This document shows positions 1 to 12,000 of a DNA stretch of 64,000 nucleotides, piece by piece. Below the pieces are notes generated by a model, which worked only from the letters and a program-made list of their open reading frames with translations, had not been told where the DNA came from and made no database searches. A program made the position numbers and the translations under genes. The stretch spans positions 1 through 64,000 of the forward strand of contig JAGYXB010001331.1 in NCBI GenBank assembly GCA_022495005.1. The letters run 5' to 3'. Positions within the stretch are counted from its first letter, which is position 1, and each line of letters begins with the position of its first letter. Origin of the DNA: Rhyacophila brunnea. Its lineage: Eukaryota > Arthropoda > Insecta > Trichoptera > Rhyacophilidae.

Positions 1-984
1 ACAAAGCGACGCGACTGAAAGGTCTATATGTACGAGTATCATAAATAATTCTACGAAAGCAAAATGAAAAATATTGCATAAATATATCCAAAATTGTCAA
101 TTGGGATAATATTTGTGACGGGACCATAATATTTTGACGATAGATCGAGGAAAACGATAAATCGGGGAACGGTGAATGCGGTATTATTTAACATTGTTCT
201 TATGGGTGTTTGGCGGGACTTTCCTTGCGGGAAAACGATTTATGCGAGAACGGTAGATCGGGGCTCCACTGTATAGATAACATTACTATTTTTATAATTT
301 TTCATAGTGAAATAAATTATAATACAATAATAAAATTAGTCTGTCTTCTATAAACTGGCGTTCACGTCACGTCGTTTGCGGACGGAAAGCATTGGGTCAT
401 CGCGTTCGACTGTTGCAAGTTTTCAATGTGAGGGAACGAGAAGGAATGGAGTGTTAAGATTCTGAAGCGGGGGGAAACCGCACGCCAACTTATAGAAGAC
501 AGACTCTAGGTTTAAAGCCCATACAAGGACTAAACAAGACTAAAACAATCTATATTAATAATATAGTTGGTGTAACTTTCTCGACCAATATTGATGAGAC
601 TTGAATAACTTATAGACTATATTAACAAAAATAGCGAACGCTTTTCTAACAAATATGATAAATTTATGTCAAAAAATCTTCGAAAAATTGTCTTGTATAG
701 ACAGGTAGGTTCCTAGCAAAATTCCTAGGTAGGTATCTATTTAGGCAACGGTTAATTGGAAATTTACGGAAAAGATTAAGTAGGCTACATATATTTTTTC
801 GGCTTACAAACTTAATTCCATATTTTATTTTACATTTTAATTAAATGAGATATTTGCTGTTTGTCTAATGTCAATTTATTTATTCGTGATTTATAGTAAA
901 TTGAAAACTTTTCAAAGATAATTAAAGATGAAGACGCAGTTAATGTCAAGGTATTAAGATATATCCAGCCGATTGCCATTTCAT
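1..984. other. Noncoding AT-rich stretch, no gene seen
   Basis: No frame longer than about 60 codons and no recognisable domain or splice-bounded exon was found. The first 500 bases are slightly less AT-rich and hold degenerate repeat-like sequence, but I could not match them to another part of the window. Confidence 0.4.
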
Positions 985-1138
985 CGGTTAAATGTAAATT
1001 GTACGTGAAACATTTCACCATGGCACAATTCGCCGTGAGCTTTCTTATCGGAAATAGATGACCGTATACTATACGGTCTCCAATTTTATTAAATTAAATA
1101 TGAACATTAATTCAATTTTCATAGCTGATTTTGGCAAA
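985..1138 (+). repeat. Repeat R3, copy 1
   Basis: The segment reappears in inverted orientation at about 7598-7745, with most bases conserved. It contains the 19-base interrupted palindrome gaccgtatactatacggtc at 1060-1078. A related but diverged version lies at 59.7 kb. It is noncoding; the element class is unknown. Confidence 0.7.
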
Positions 1139-1675
1139 ATTAAGGGCGGACGTGTGGGTGACGCTCAGCGTGGGTCAAAATGGAGCTTTTTTCTATTTTA
1201 ATAGCATGATCCTGGACATACCTTAAACGTTGTAGATAATCTATTTATATAATTTTGAAGCCTTATTATCCTTTATATTTATTTTAAACATTTTGATGAC
1301 TGCATAAAGTATTTTTATTACATAAAATAGTATTCTTTTAAACCTCTCGCTCTAATGTTTTAGAATATAGTCATATTTCAGTACACAAATGTGCAGTGGT
1401 GTTAAGATTTTTTACATTTATTAATTTTTAAACGCATTTATAAAACCATAAGTATAATTTATATAGACATAATTATAGTGAAATATTTACGATAAAAAAT
1501 TATATTGATAATCTCTGTGATCCCAAATTTGACAAGAATTGGGCATTTTATTATTCAAAAAATGGGCAAATTTAACACATTTGAAGATAATTCTATAGAT
1601 AATAATTATAAACTATGTCTTTGACCATTCAAGTGTGATAAACATCCTACAAATAATGATTGCTATATAATAATT

Positions 1676-2258
1676 GATCCATAGTACTGTAGCCTCTTCT
1701 GAATCCGGCTTGCTCTCTTGGTTGGTTCTCGTCTAGAACTGTTTCGAGACGGTTTGAGAGTATTTTCGTGAAAACTTTATACAGAATTGGCAGTAGACTA
1801 ATTGGTCGATAGTTTTTCAGATCTTCAGTGTCTCCATTCTTATGGAGAATAATAATGGAGGCATTTTTCCATGACTCTGGGATGTTCTCTTCATGCAGAC
1901 AAGACGTGAACAGACGTGCGAGCACATCGCTCACCGTCCTCCCGGCCCGTTTGAGAACATCGATAGTCAGCCCATCTTCTCCCGGGGCTTTCCCACTCTT
2001 CATGCACATTATAGCATATTCCACCTCTGTGGTAGTAACCTCGGGGAGGATCTCCATATTCTCCGTTCACCGGAAGATCTGAGTTGATGTCAGTATCATA
2101 TTTGTATAGAGCGCTGTAAAACTCTACAACAGTGTCCAGTAGATGATCCCAGTTACGCACGATACTTCCATCTTGCGCTTTTAGTGTCGTGATCTGCCGT
2201 CTCCATATTGACAGATGCTGCTTGTTCTTATGTAAGCTCCTTCCTGACGCAACAATTG
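1676..2258 (-). pseudogene. Reverse transcriptase, N-terminal part (inverted segment)
   Basis: The best frame runs from 2057 to about 1676 and reads KSGKAPGEDGL, ESWKNASIIILHKNGD and LKNYRPISLLPILYKVF, which are standard motifs of non-LTR reverse transcriptases upstream of the catalytic palm. Sequence continues upstream in a shifted frame (about 2258-2060), with SIVRNWDHLLD and FYSALYK. The endonuclease domain is absent because of 5' truncation. Confidence 0.85.
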
Positions 2259-2276
2259 ATTCTACAGGTTCTACAG

Positions 2277-3313
2277 GTGATACAGGTCGTCAGGGAAATC
2301 ATAGAGCGCTACCAGGAATACAAACTGCCATTATATCTTGGTTTATAGACTATGAAAAGGCGTTTGATTCCATCAAAAAATTCTCAATTATAGACGCCCT
2401 TAGCAACCAAGGAATTTCCAGACGCTACATAAACATATTGAACAGTATATACAGTGATGCCACAGCATGCGTGAAACTCCACAAACGGTCGTGTAAATTC
2501 CCCATTAACAAGGTGTCCGGCAAGGTGATACCATTTCACCTAAACTATTCACCGCTACTCTTGAGGACTTATTTAGGAAACTTGATTGGGAGGAAAAGGT
2601 GTTCCAATTAACGGAGAGCACCTCAGTCACCTGCGCTTTGCAGATGATATTGTTATACTCTCACAAGACCCGAAAGACCTCCAAGGTAGAATGCAAGAAC
2701 TCGCGGATGTTAGTCAAACGGTCGGTCTAAAGATAAATGTCTTAAAGACAAAAGTGATGAGGAACTGCTTTTCGGACCCTGCGATTATCTGTATTTCTGG
2801 CACCCAACTCGAGCAAGTCAGCAGCTACATCTATCATGGACAGCAGGTGTCTATAGACGGAAGCATGCACGATAAAATTGCTCGAAGAACAAAGCTGGGA
2901 TGGAGTGCTTTCGGACGTCTGAATATTATCTTCAAGAGTGACCTACCATTATGTCTTAAGCGTAGGGTGGTGGAGGCATGGAGAGGTGCATGTTGGGCAT
3001 CACGCGAAAGGACCGTAAGAGGAACGAATGGGTTAGGAAGCAGACAAGAGTACGCGATGTAATAGACGTTGCCAAACAGCTGAAATGGAGATGGGCGGGG
3101 CACATTGCTCGCCGAAAGAACGGCCGCTGGACAAATGCCGTCATCCAATGGTACCCAAGGGGTACGAAACGGCCACAGGGTCGCCCTAAAAGCCGCTGGA
3201 TTGACGAACTGGTAAAGTTCGGCGGAAATACGTGGCAGCGAACGACACAGGACCGAGAGAGTTGGAGAAAGCTTGGGGAGGCCTTCATCCAGCAGTGGAT
3301 TGACCCCGGCTGA
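2277..3313 (+). pseudogene. Reverse transcriptase, catalytic and C-terminal part
   Basis: Three overlapping frames carry the rest of the RTE polyprotein: the first catalytic aspartate block (DYEKAFDS), the FADD active-site block, and a C-terminal region with GITRKDRKRNEW, RPQGRPKSRWIDE and the end AFIQQWIDPG. At least three frameshifts separate them. The same C terminus recurs at 46.4-46.97 kb and, more decayed, at 33.2-33.5 kb, so it is one family. Confidence 0.85.
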
Positions 3314-3475
3314 TGATGATATAATAATTATTGACCTAAGGATAAGGTAGTGTTTTTTTGAAACACGCAATTTCTTTCGGCATTCCCCAGTGGTTAAGCT
3401 ACAACATACGGCCGTAGCCATAAATTGACAAACTATAATTAAAGTAGGAAGTAAAATTATGCTAACGCGCGTGTT

Positions 3476-4089
3476 TGAACATGTACCTAACCGATTTTTT
3501 TTTTTTTTTAAACGAACCACAGTTCGGGTGACTAGTGAAAATATCATATTATCCCATATTTCTCCATTCTACATAAATCTTTTTACAGAAAGTAACACGT
3601 CATTTCTCTTATTATTGTTTTCCCTGATAATTCATATAAAAAAGTAACGTAAAAGAAACTGGAAAGATGATTGCAAATTCCGATGCAAAAAATAAATGAT
3701 AATTCACATGCAAAATTAATTTTTTATTGTTATTTTGATGGTTGCCGGTTGCATGACTATTATAAAAGAAGGTCATGGATTGAAAAACGTTGGAAGCTAG
3801 GGATTTAATTGGATTTAACTCGTAATAATAGTATTGCATAATAAATGCAGCGTTTTCAAAATTACTGAATTTCCATCGCATTTAACATTGTAGTGTTTCG
3901 TGACATTTGTTGTATTCTGGTATGTGTATGAACAATAATAGATCATTATATTAATATTAATATTATAAAAATAATTTTATTTAATATCATTGATATGTAG
4001 GTAGATAAAAATTTTGTTAAAAGTAACTTATAAAATATGTTTTTCAATAACGACGATTATATAAAATTGGTAGTATAAATTGAACCATA
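3476..4089. other. AT-rich noncoding stretch
   Basis: No supported gene. A run of T occurs at about 3494-3509. The short frames in both directions lack domains and splice context. Confidence 0.35.
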
Positions 4090-4097
4090 TTGTAATA

Positions 4098-4996
4098 CAG
4101 TGGCTCCGAAACCTTTTCTCACCCACGGCATACCAAAGGTTTTCCTAGAATTGCGCGGTACACCACATGTAAAACAATTTATACACAAAAACATGGACCC
4201 CACATCCTGAAGGGGGACCTCAGGCCAGGATCTTTGGCGCCCCCTACCTATCGCTAAGGTTAAAGACAGTGTGATATTCTAAAATAGTGTTCGAGATAAA
4301 ATTAATGGTATTGATTACTATGTTTAGCAATTTTTTGTATGGTTATATTATAATAATATAATTATTATGGTTGGTTGTCGGGTGAGGGATAATTGTTTGT
4401 CGAGTATTGACACAATAATAATAAATTGTATCTTACAATCACATGTTTTCAAATATTAATACTAGTGTAGTAAAATAGAGCCGCAGGCGACTTTTTTATT
4501 ATTCGAAAATGGGAGCTGAACTGCGATAGCCTTGTCGGAAGGTCAGTTCTAGCGTCCCGTCGTTTATCAATTCAACATATTATTCCTTTCGAGTTTATAG
4601 GAAAAGCGCTTTTATTGAATTTTCGGCATTAGCTTCAAAAGGGTTTCGTATCAAGTCGCATTGATTGTATGAAAGTAATGATGAAATTTCTTTTGCAGCA
4701 AAGTAAATGTTTTTGAGACGGATCCAAAATTAATTGCTTGTTTTCAATGGTGGTCTGGTAGGTCTTTTGGTACATTTGTAGAAATCCTTGTCTTAACTCC
4801 TTCTGCCAAAGTTCTAGTTTATTTTTGAATCCTTCTAATTTATCAGAGCACGTCAATATATTTTCATTCTGACCTTGCACGGTTTTATTAAGTTCATGCA
4901 AGTGCTCAAATATATTACCAACCATGTACGCAAATTTGGCTATTGCACCGCGGCACACCTAGCATCGTTTCGCAGCACACTGGTTGCGGAGCACTG
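4098..4996. mobile_element. hAT-type DNA transposon, internally deleted (about 0.9 kb)
   Basis: The left end CAGTGGCTCCGAAACC and the right end GGTTGCGGAGCACTG are imperfect terminal inverted repeats starting with CAG, as in hAT elements. The flanks ttgtaata (4090-4097) and atgtaata (4997-5004) agree at seven of eight bases, fitting the 8-bp target duplication of hAT elements. The interior keeps a piece of transposase on the minus strand. At 0.9 kb it is far shorter than an autonomous hAT. Confidence 0.7.
4635..4958 (-). pseudogene. hAT transposase fragment (ZBED5/GTF2IRD2-like)
   Basis: The frame reads NIFEHLHELNKTVQGQNENI and then DKLEGFKNKLELWQKEL. This is the pattern of the hAT transposases related to ZBED5 and GTF2IRD2 proteins, where 'IF..LN.LN..LQG' is followed by 'KL..F..KL..W'. 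Only about 100 residues of a protein usually above 500 remain; no DNA-binding BED finger or C-terminal dimerisation region is present. It sits inside the hAT ends at 4098 and 4996, on the minus strand. Confidence 0.7.
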
Positions 4997-5104
4997 ATGT
5001 AATAAATACTATGATCAAAAGCTTGACTATCAAGGGAGAGATTAGAGCCTTAACGGCCACATGCGCCACGTAGGTCAAAATTAAGGTTTTATGGTATTTT
5101 AACA

Positions 5105-5195
5105 CATAACATTAACACAGTTGAAATTGTAAATTATCAAAAAAATGTCTCAAATTGCAAGCTTCGTATTTTTCCGCTGGGTGCCTCTGGTAGGT
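5105..5195 (+). repeat. Short repeat R5, copy 1
   Basis: The sequence around ttgtaaattatcaaaaaaa, followed by tctcaaattgcaag and tatttttccgct, is closely repeated at 11385-11460 in the same orientation. Its class is unknown. It lies just upstream of two SINEs. Confidence 0.6.
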
Positions 5196-5283
5196 AAAAA
5201 CATCACCTTAAGTAGTATGTGAAACTGAGGCATTTTTTTAATTTTATGTCTGAACACCAGAGTGACGTTCAAAGAATACTAAT

Positions 5284-5540
5284 ATTTATATATATATATT
5301 TTTTTTGACCATGTCCGATCTTAATAGGATCATATGGGTCTCCACAGAGTAGAGGTTTGTGTTGACAGATTTTGTTTTTTACCAGAAATGGATGTCAGCC
5401 ACTTTCTCAACCTATTAGTTCCATACCCCTGACACACACAAATTGAAAAAACAATATGTGTACTTGCCAGACCCAGAATTCGAACCTGGGATCCACGGCG
5501 TTATAGTCCAACGCTTAAGCCGCGCGGCCACCGTGGGCGT
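5284..5540 (-). mobile_element. tRNA-derived SINE S1, copy a
   Basis: On the minus strand the head (right end) is tRNA-like, with a B-box-like GGTTCGAATTC preceded by a GC-rich A-box region (gtggccgcgcggctt). The body follows and ends at a conserved tail (aggatcggacatggt type) with an A/T-rich terminus. The repeat atttatata occurs on both sides (5284-5292 and 5543-5551), but the low complexity makes that weak evidence of target duplication. Confidence 0.75.
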
Positions 5541-5599
5541 TGATTTATATACTACATATAAATTTTTTTGAATGTCGATTTGCTTCGAATTTTTGGCAT

Positions 5600-5862
5600 A
5601 CTATATATATATATTTTCCGATCATGTCCCATCCTAATAGAATTATATGGGCCTCCACAGAGAGGTTTGTATTAACAGGTTTTGTTTTTACGAGAAATGG
5701 ATGTCAGCCACTTGCTCAACCTATTAGGTCCATACTCTGACTCATACACAAATTGAAAAACAATATGTGTACTTGCCAGACCTACCAGTGTACTTGTCAA
5801 CCTGGGACCCACAGCGCTATAGGCCGACGCTTAAGCCGCGCGGTCATCGTGGGACCGCTACC
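5600..5862 (-). mobile_element. tRNA-derived SINE S1, copy b
   Basis: A second, more diverged copy in the same orientation lies only about 60 bp from copy a. It shares the body (ccatactctgactca and acttgccagacc type blocks) and the GC-rich tRNA-like head. The B box is damaged by a small local duplication around 5780-5800. Confidence 0.75.
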
Positions 5863-5863
5863 C

Positions 5864-5935
5864 ATTTTAAAATGGTCGACAATACTATTTGCGGACCTGC
5901 AGTAATTTTCTGCGGACCTGCGGTTGGGAAACACT
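5864..5935. repeat. Possible hAT terminal fragment
   Basis: The sequence ends in ggttgggaaacactg, whose reverse complement CAGTGTTTCCCAACC is a typical hAT terminus. It also has two copies of gcggacctgc. No matching partner end or target duplication was found, so only a fragment is claimed. Confidence 0.35.
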
Positions 5936-6023
5936 GATTTAGATAACATATTTATCTTTTTTATTTTATTTTCATTTAAATATTAGACTATACTCATTGA
6001 GCTTGGAATCATAAAACATTGAG

Positions 6024-9000
6024 ATGGATAAAAGGTCACACGTGTATTTTGGTATATTTACTATAATATTGTGGGCTGAATATTCTTCGGCGTCCAGAAA
6101 TTTAGATTTTTCTAAAAATTATGTGAGTTCAATTTTATTCTACATACATTGTTGCTTAAAATGATTTTAAAAATTGATTCATTCCCCTCCTATGAGTATA
6201 TCCTCATTGCTGTGGGTTGAGATCTTTACGGTAGCTTGCAGTATCCTTTATTTAGATATTTCATTAACCGTTCTCTCTTTATCTCAAGTTTTCTTGTGAT
6301 TAGCAATCTTTTTAAATTATTCACTCATTTGATAGTATATCAGAAGGATGTAGACAATGATACACATAACATACGCATGGAAAAACAACAACAAAATTAT
6401 ATTCTCACTAGGAAGCACCGATAAAGCCTGAACCCATTCCGGGACTTTTTCGTGAGCTTGATCGTTGAAAGAAAGCCTCTGAGCGAAGATACAGAACGCT
6501 TTGCTCAGTGGTTTAGGTTTCTTCATACTCGCACAAATGAGACAGATTAAATGCCAACATGCATACTATACATAGGTCTATCGGGAGTGAGTGCAGTGTA
6601 AGCGATGCATTGGTGGGGCAGCGTATCCGGAAATTTGTACGTATGCAGTTCACCGTATCACACTGTTACCGCCTAAACCATGGCATCCTCAGAGGATCCA
6701 AGGCCATGAGGCCTGAATCATCATTGGGCGGATTCATGCAAACATGAGCGGATCGACTGCGAGACAAATTTCTAGCCCGTAAGCTTAAATGTATGAAAAT
6801 GTATAGTCATCCTTTTGCAACTTCAACAGATGAAATCATTCTAGCCCTTAATGTATGTAAAATCCTGCATTTTTTTATACCTATATTAATTCTAGAAGCA
6901 AGCAAAGTAAAACCTAGCGTCATTATAAATTTTATACTTATTCAATTTTAAACATACAAGCAAGCTGTAATTTTAATGCAGTAATAATAATGCCAACAAA
7001 CGCACAGCCCCTTTTCAAAGCATGTACCTGGAAAATGTCTGGTTGTCTATTTCTATACCTACAAGCCAGGTACATAGGGTGTAAAGGCTGTCTTTGTGTC
7101 ATTTTCAGTGATAGAATTGTGAGTTATTTGTTATGTAGGTATTATTATTATTACCTACTTTAATTTTCGGAGGCTACCCCAGCCCCTAGAAGATTCATTC
7201 GGGTTTTGGTCTCCCGCCAATAATTTTTTTTTTTTGTTAAATATTCTCTACGCTGTAAATTTACTGTAAATGTATTCCGACAATAAAACGCCTGGTTTCG
7301 CCTGTAATTCCGCGTTGTCAATCAATAAGCATGTCCCCGAAAGAAGAAGCCAGCAGACGATCACCGAGACCTTACATCATCAGGGGGGTCCAGCGCATCA
7401 TCCTACACCCCCCCCCCCTTTCGGAGGTGATAATGTACTGACATAAAATTCATGTCTAGGTAAAACACGGTTCTTGTCGGTTTACACTTTACAGGAAGCC
7501 AGCAGTAAACAATTTTTTGAAAATAACCGATATACTGGATTAAGTATTTGTTAGGCTAGGTTAGGTTAGGTTTTCACTCTTGAATTCATGAATTTTTCCA
7601 AAATCAGTTATGAAAATTGAATTAAAGTTCATATTGAATCTAATAAAATTGGAGACCGTATAGTATACGGTCATCTCTTTCCGATAAGAAAGCTCACGGC
7701 AAACTGTGCTACGGTGAAATGTTTTACGTACAATTTATATGTAACCGTGGGGTAGTTGGGTGCTTGGGAGTTCAACCATTGGTTATATCACTAGATAGGA
7801 TTTATTCACCTCACATGTACGTCATTTATAGTACCAGACTTCTCCAAGCACATTAATAGTTATTTTGAACCAACCCTTCTCCTGCTCTACAACAAGAGTT
7901 TCTTTATCAATGGCATAGGGACGGAAGCAGATCTGGTCTTAAGGCGATTGGAACAAATTTGGCCTTTATTTCATGCCGTGGATGAAAAAAACTTTAATTT
8001 ATTTAAATCAAATGTTTGATTGTAAACATAAAGCCTCCACCAAATGCAGGCACACATATTTGTTTTTCCACAATGTGCAATGGCGATTGGATATAACCGC
8101 ATTGATTCCTAACCACTTTTTTGGATGGATATTAGCCACTTGCTCAATCTATTAGGTCCATATCTCTATACTTTGACCCCAAACACACAAATAAAACAAT
8201 ACGTGTATTTGCCAAACCAAAGATTCGAGCCTGGGACTCATGACATTATAAGCCAACGCGTCCGCCGCTCAGCAATCGTGGGCACTACACCTGTCAATAT
8301 TTGACTGGTGGATTCGCTGCCAAGCTCTAAGAGCTCAGACTAGTCACCCGACCAACATGTCCATGTGGCGAAGAGCTACAGAATGCAAACCAAATCCTCT
8401 GAGAATGTACGAATGCGACGTATATTTTTTTTACAAAAATGTGCCTATACAGTAAAAGAATAATTATTATTAAAACACACAAAAAAAACACTACACCCTA
8501 TATAATAAAACCCATAATTTAAGTGCATCATTTCATTATACGAGTATTAAAATTACATAAATACTCAACTAGCATTATTACAGTAGGTAAACATTTATTT
8601 GATTTCTTTGTATATGAAAAATACCGCGCTCATTCAAGTAGCTAATTAACTTAAATAGGTACATATTACATACATCGAATTAATCATTGTTGCAAAAAAC
8701 CAGACGACTGGTTTATTGATAGCATGTAGACAAAATGATTTTCATGGTCAATAATTATCTTAGTAATCATCAGTGAGTCACTAGGCAAAGTGCCGCCTTT
8801 AGGCAGTGAATGCTTTAATATTTAATAGAATAATGTTTAATCTCAAATTATGTCCAAAATTGTATCAACTCACCTGTCTTATAATTTATGTTTGGCTACC
8901 ATGAACAGATGAATGGAACAAAATTCCTTAAAAAAATATACATACATATAATTTACTGTGCATTTCCACGTAACATACTCTCAAACAGGGGTGTTTTTAA

Positions 9001-12000
9001 GTACGTGGAGGTCTTAGGCTCTAATAGGTATGGATATATTCTTGTAAAAATTATCTGAACCAAAGTAAGTTGCCAGGATCAGGAAGCTGTCTAACGAAGC
9101 GACCGCATCATCTGATTCATAAAAAAACGTACACAGTTTTCAATAGTTGTAGGTATCTAATATTCGTTCCTTCATTTGCCGCCCTTTATAATGTGCCACC
9201 TCTAAGAAACGCATGGTCTGCCTACTTCCACGGGACGTCACTGGTAATCACTATATTATGTAAAATGGATATTGACTGTTAATTGTATTTTTTTTTACAT
9301 ATTATATTTTTATGGGTAATTAAGAATAGATTTTTCCGGATATATTATGTAATAAATAAACATAAGTGTTTTGTTTTCGTTCCAGCGAAATATTCTAGGA
9401 ATACTCTAGAAAAAGTTGGTAATCCTAGTTGATAATGCTCCATCTAACCAGAGGAACAGAATTATATTGTGATATAATTTTATTTAATAGAGATTACAGG
9501 ATCAAATCAAATTATTTTTCAGGGGCCTTCCGGATATCTGTTTACTAATTTTAATGTGTGCAAAGGTAGTAAGCACAACAATTTGACAGAAGTCAACATA
9601 GACATGAAGACAACACAGAATAATCATTCTATTGTTGATGGTAACTACACATTATTTGAGGATGCGACTAATATGATGGTAATAATAATTATTATATAGA
9701 TATTATAGAGATAAAAAGGGTGACAAACTCCAATGCGTAAACATTCGTATTAAACTATATCTTTTATTAAACGAATAATTCACAAGACTTAAGAATGTAA
9801 CATTCTTTATTGAACATACATAATTTGAAAACACGTCAGAGAAATAATATAATATAACCACTAGAAAAAATGCCTGCGCTTGCGGATTCGCGTTATGTGC
9901 TCTTGATCACTAAGCTATAAGTGTCTTATTTAATTTCGCTGACGTGTTTTCACATTATGTGTGTTCAATAAAGAATGTAACACTCTTAAATCTTGTGAAT
10001 CATTCGTTGATTAAAAGAAATAGTTTATTAAATTATTAGCATGTACAAGTACGTAATCCGTGACCCGGACACCAGTGAGTACATTAGCGTACATAAAATA
10101 CTTTGATTTAAAATACAATTACAGGGGGCGCAGGTTCGAATTCTGTTGGGTGTCGTTTTTTTTATTTTTTTCTTCTAGTGGTTATATAATATTATTCTCC
10201 GACGTGTTTTCAAAGTGACCAACATCCATTTATTGTAAAACGAAAGTCTGTTGACACAACATCCACTCTGTGAGGGAATGTATGATTTTTTTTAGGATCG
10301 GACATGGTTAAGTATAATATGTATCCTAATATTATTAATATGTTTCAGTTTAAACTGACTGTATATCAATTCAAAGACACACAGTTTCGTCAGCTATATT
10401 CCACGCAAGATGCGAATATATGTAATCCGGGAAAACAATATATTATTTTACTTATGAAATCAGTTGCAGAGGTCGATAAGAAATGCACAATTAAAAAGGT
10501 ATTCATCCAACATAATTATAAAATTCTGGTGTATAAAATAAATGTATATATATATATAGTGACTCGATAATTTATTATTTCAGATTAAAATAAATGTATT
10601 GGCATATCAATTATTGGATAATGCACCACAAAGTCACATTTCATCATAAACACTAATAAATAATTTATTTTAAAACGCATTGCAGAGTCATTAGTTAAAC
10701 CTTGTCTAGGTGGCGCGTGTCTCACCGCGTTTCACGCTCGAATACCAAATGTGTGCTACGTCCATATAACGCGTTTAATTTGGCAGTGTGTGACGTAATA
10801 CATTTGTAATGGGCATAAAAATGAGGGCAATCCAGTCGTGATACAAAGCTCCTAAGATTTAATATCAGCAAGCAAGCTATTAATATATATATTATTCTCG
10901 GCGTTTTACAACCTATGTGACGTAATTTATTTTGAAACGGCTATAAAACTGTAGTTCCGAGCTTGAAGCGGTCGTAATTAATTTTAGAATGGCTATAAAA
11001 AAGTCGCGTTGATGAGAATCTTGAATGCTTGTCGCGCGAGAGATGATATACTGCGAGTGCATGTAGACTGCTCTATGAGGTCACATATGCGCGCGAGTTT
11101 TTACGTGCGAGTTAAATCGCGCCATCTATACAAGGTCTAAGGCCCAAGGTCGATTTCGTTGTATGTATGTAGTCTTTTATTTTAGGTATGAATTAGTCAA
11201 AAATCTAAACGTCAAAAAATTGAAAACCTAATAAACTAAATTTTAATAATAAATATGACCATAAAATAAAACCCTTGCAACGGATTCATATTTTATTACA
11301 TTTTTTTTAGAATTTTAAGTTTATCTTTCAATTAAAAAAGAATCTTTTTAATGTTTTCAGATACATATTTATTAATTAATACAGTTTAAATTGTAAATTA
11401 TCAAAAAAAAATCTCAAATTGCAAGGTTGGTATTTTTCCGCTAGGTTCACTGTTGGCATATATATAGGATCCCCACGCCGACTAATGAATCGCTCCAAAT
11501 GCTTCACGAAGTATCAGAAATGTTTATGTCAAATATATGTAAATTTGGCTAAAAGCATATCCTATATTATGGTAAACCAATGGGTGAAACAGTGTATTTA
11601 GTAATATAAGTGAAATAATCACAAACACCCAGGCTTCTCATCACATAAATGTGTTGTGACCATACCGAGCATCGAATCTGAACCCCCCGGATGAAAGGCC
11701 AGCGCCTTACGCATTGGAATACGAGGGCCGAAATGAGACCATTCAATGCACTCAACATAGACACTGTGGATTTTTTTTTAAATACCAACTCTATTTTATA
11801 AGGCGCCATTAATGGCCGTCAAATTTGTGTAATTACAATATTATATTTGTCACGATTTATTTGTAATGCATGAAAGAATACATACTATGTAAATGTGTAG
11901 GAGAGAGTGAAACAGGGAGAAAACGTATGAAAAGGGGTAAGGCAAGGAAAACATACACATAGTTATTGATGTATTCAACTATTGTTGTCATAATGGGAAG

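Larger units (their letters stand above)
1676..3318. mobile_element. RTE-type LINE, 5'-truncated and 5'-inverted (twin-priming structure)
   Basis: The left part (about 1676-2258) codes on the minus strand for the N-terminal half of a reverse transcriptase, ending at the motif GFRRGYSTMD. The right part (about 2277-3318) codes on the plus strand for the continuation: FIDYEKAFDS, then the polymerase motif FADDIVIL near 2640-2665, then a C-terminal region with RWAGHIARR. The element ends in a short TGA-repeat tail, as RTE elements do. It is flanked by the 11-bp direct repeat atataataatt at 1665-1675 and 3319-3329. Halves joined at an internal inversion are the hallmark of twin priming during target-primed reverse transcription. 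Frameshifts near 2340 and 2520 show that it is dead. Confidence 0.9.
1145..3475. repeat. Repeat R4, copy split by an RTE insertion
   Basis: Bases 1145-1664 and 3319-3475 together match 48890-49580 almost continuously. The 1.64-kb interruption is the RTE element at 1676-3318. The unit is noncoding and about 680 bp when uninterrupted. Whether it is a transposon remnant or a segmental duplicate cannot be told from two copies. Confidence 0.85.

Noticed and set aside
2834..3547. Minus-strand open frame of 237 codons
   Set aside because: It is antisense to the sense half of the RTE and runs through its tail and the unrelated flank.
7550..7575. TTAGG-like runs (also at 44324-44350 and 60358-60380) as telomere sequence
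   Set aside because: Only a few imperfect units each. Two of them belong to the dispersed repeat R3 and one to a foldback element, so they are interstitial motifs, not a telomere.
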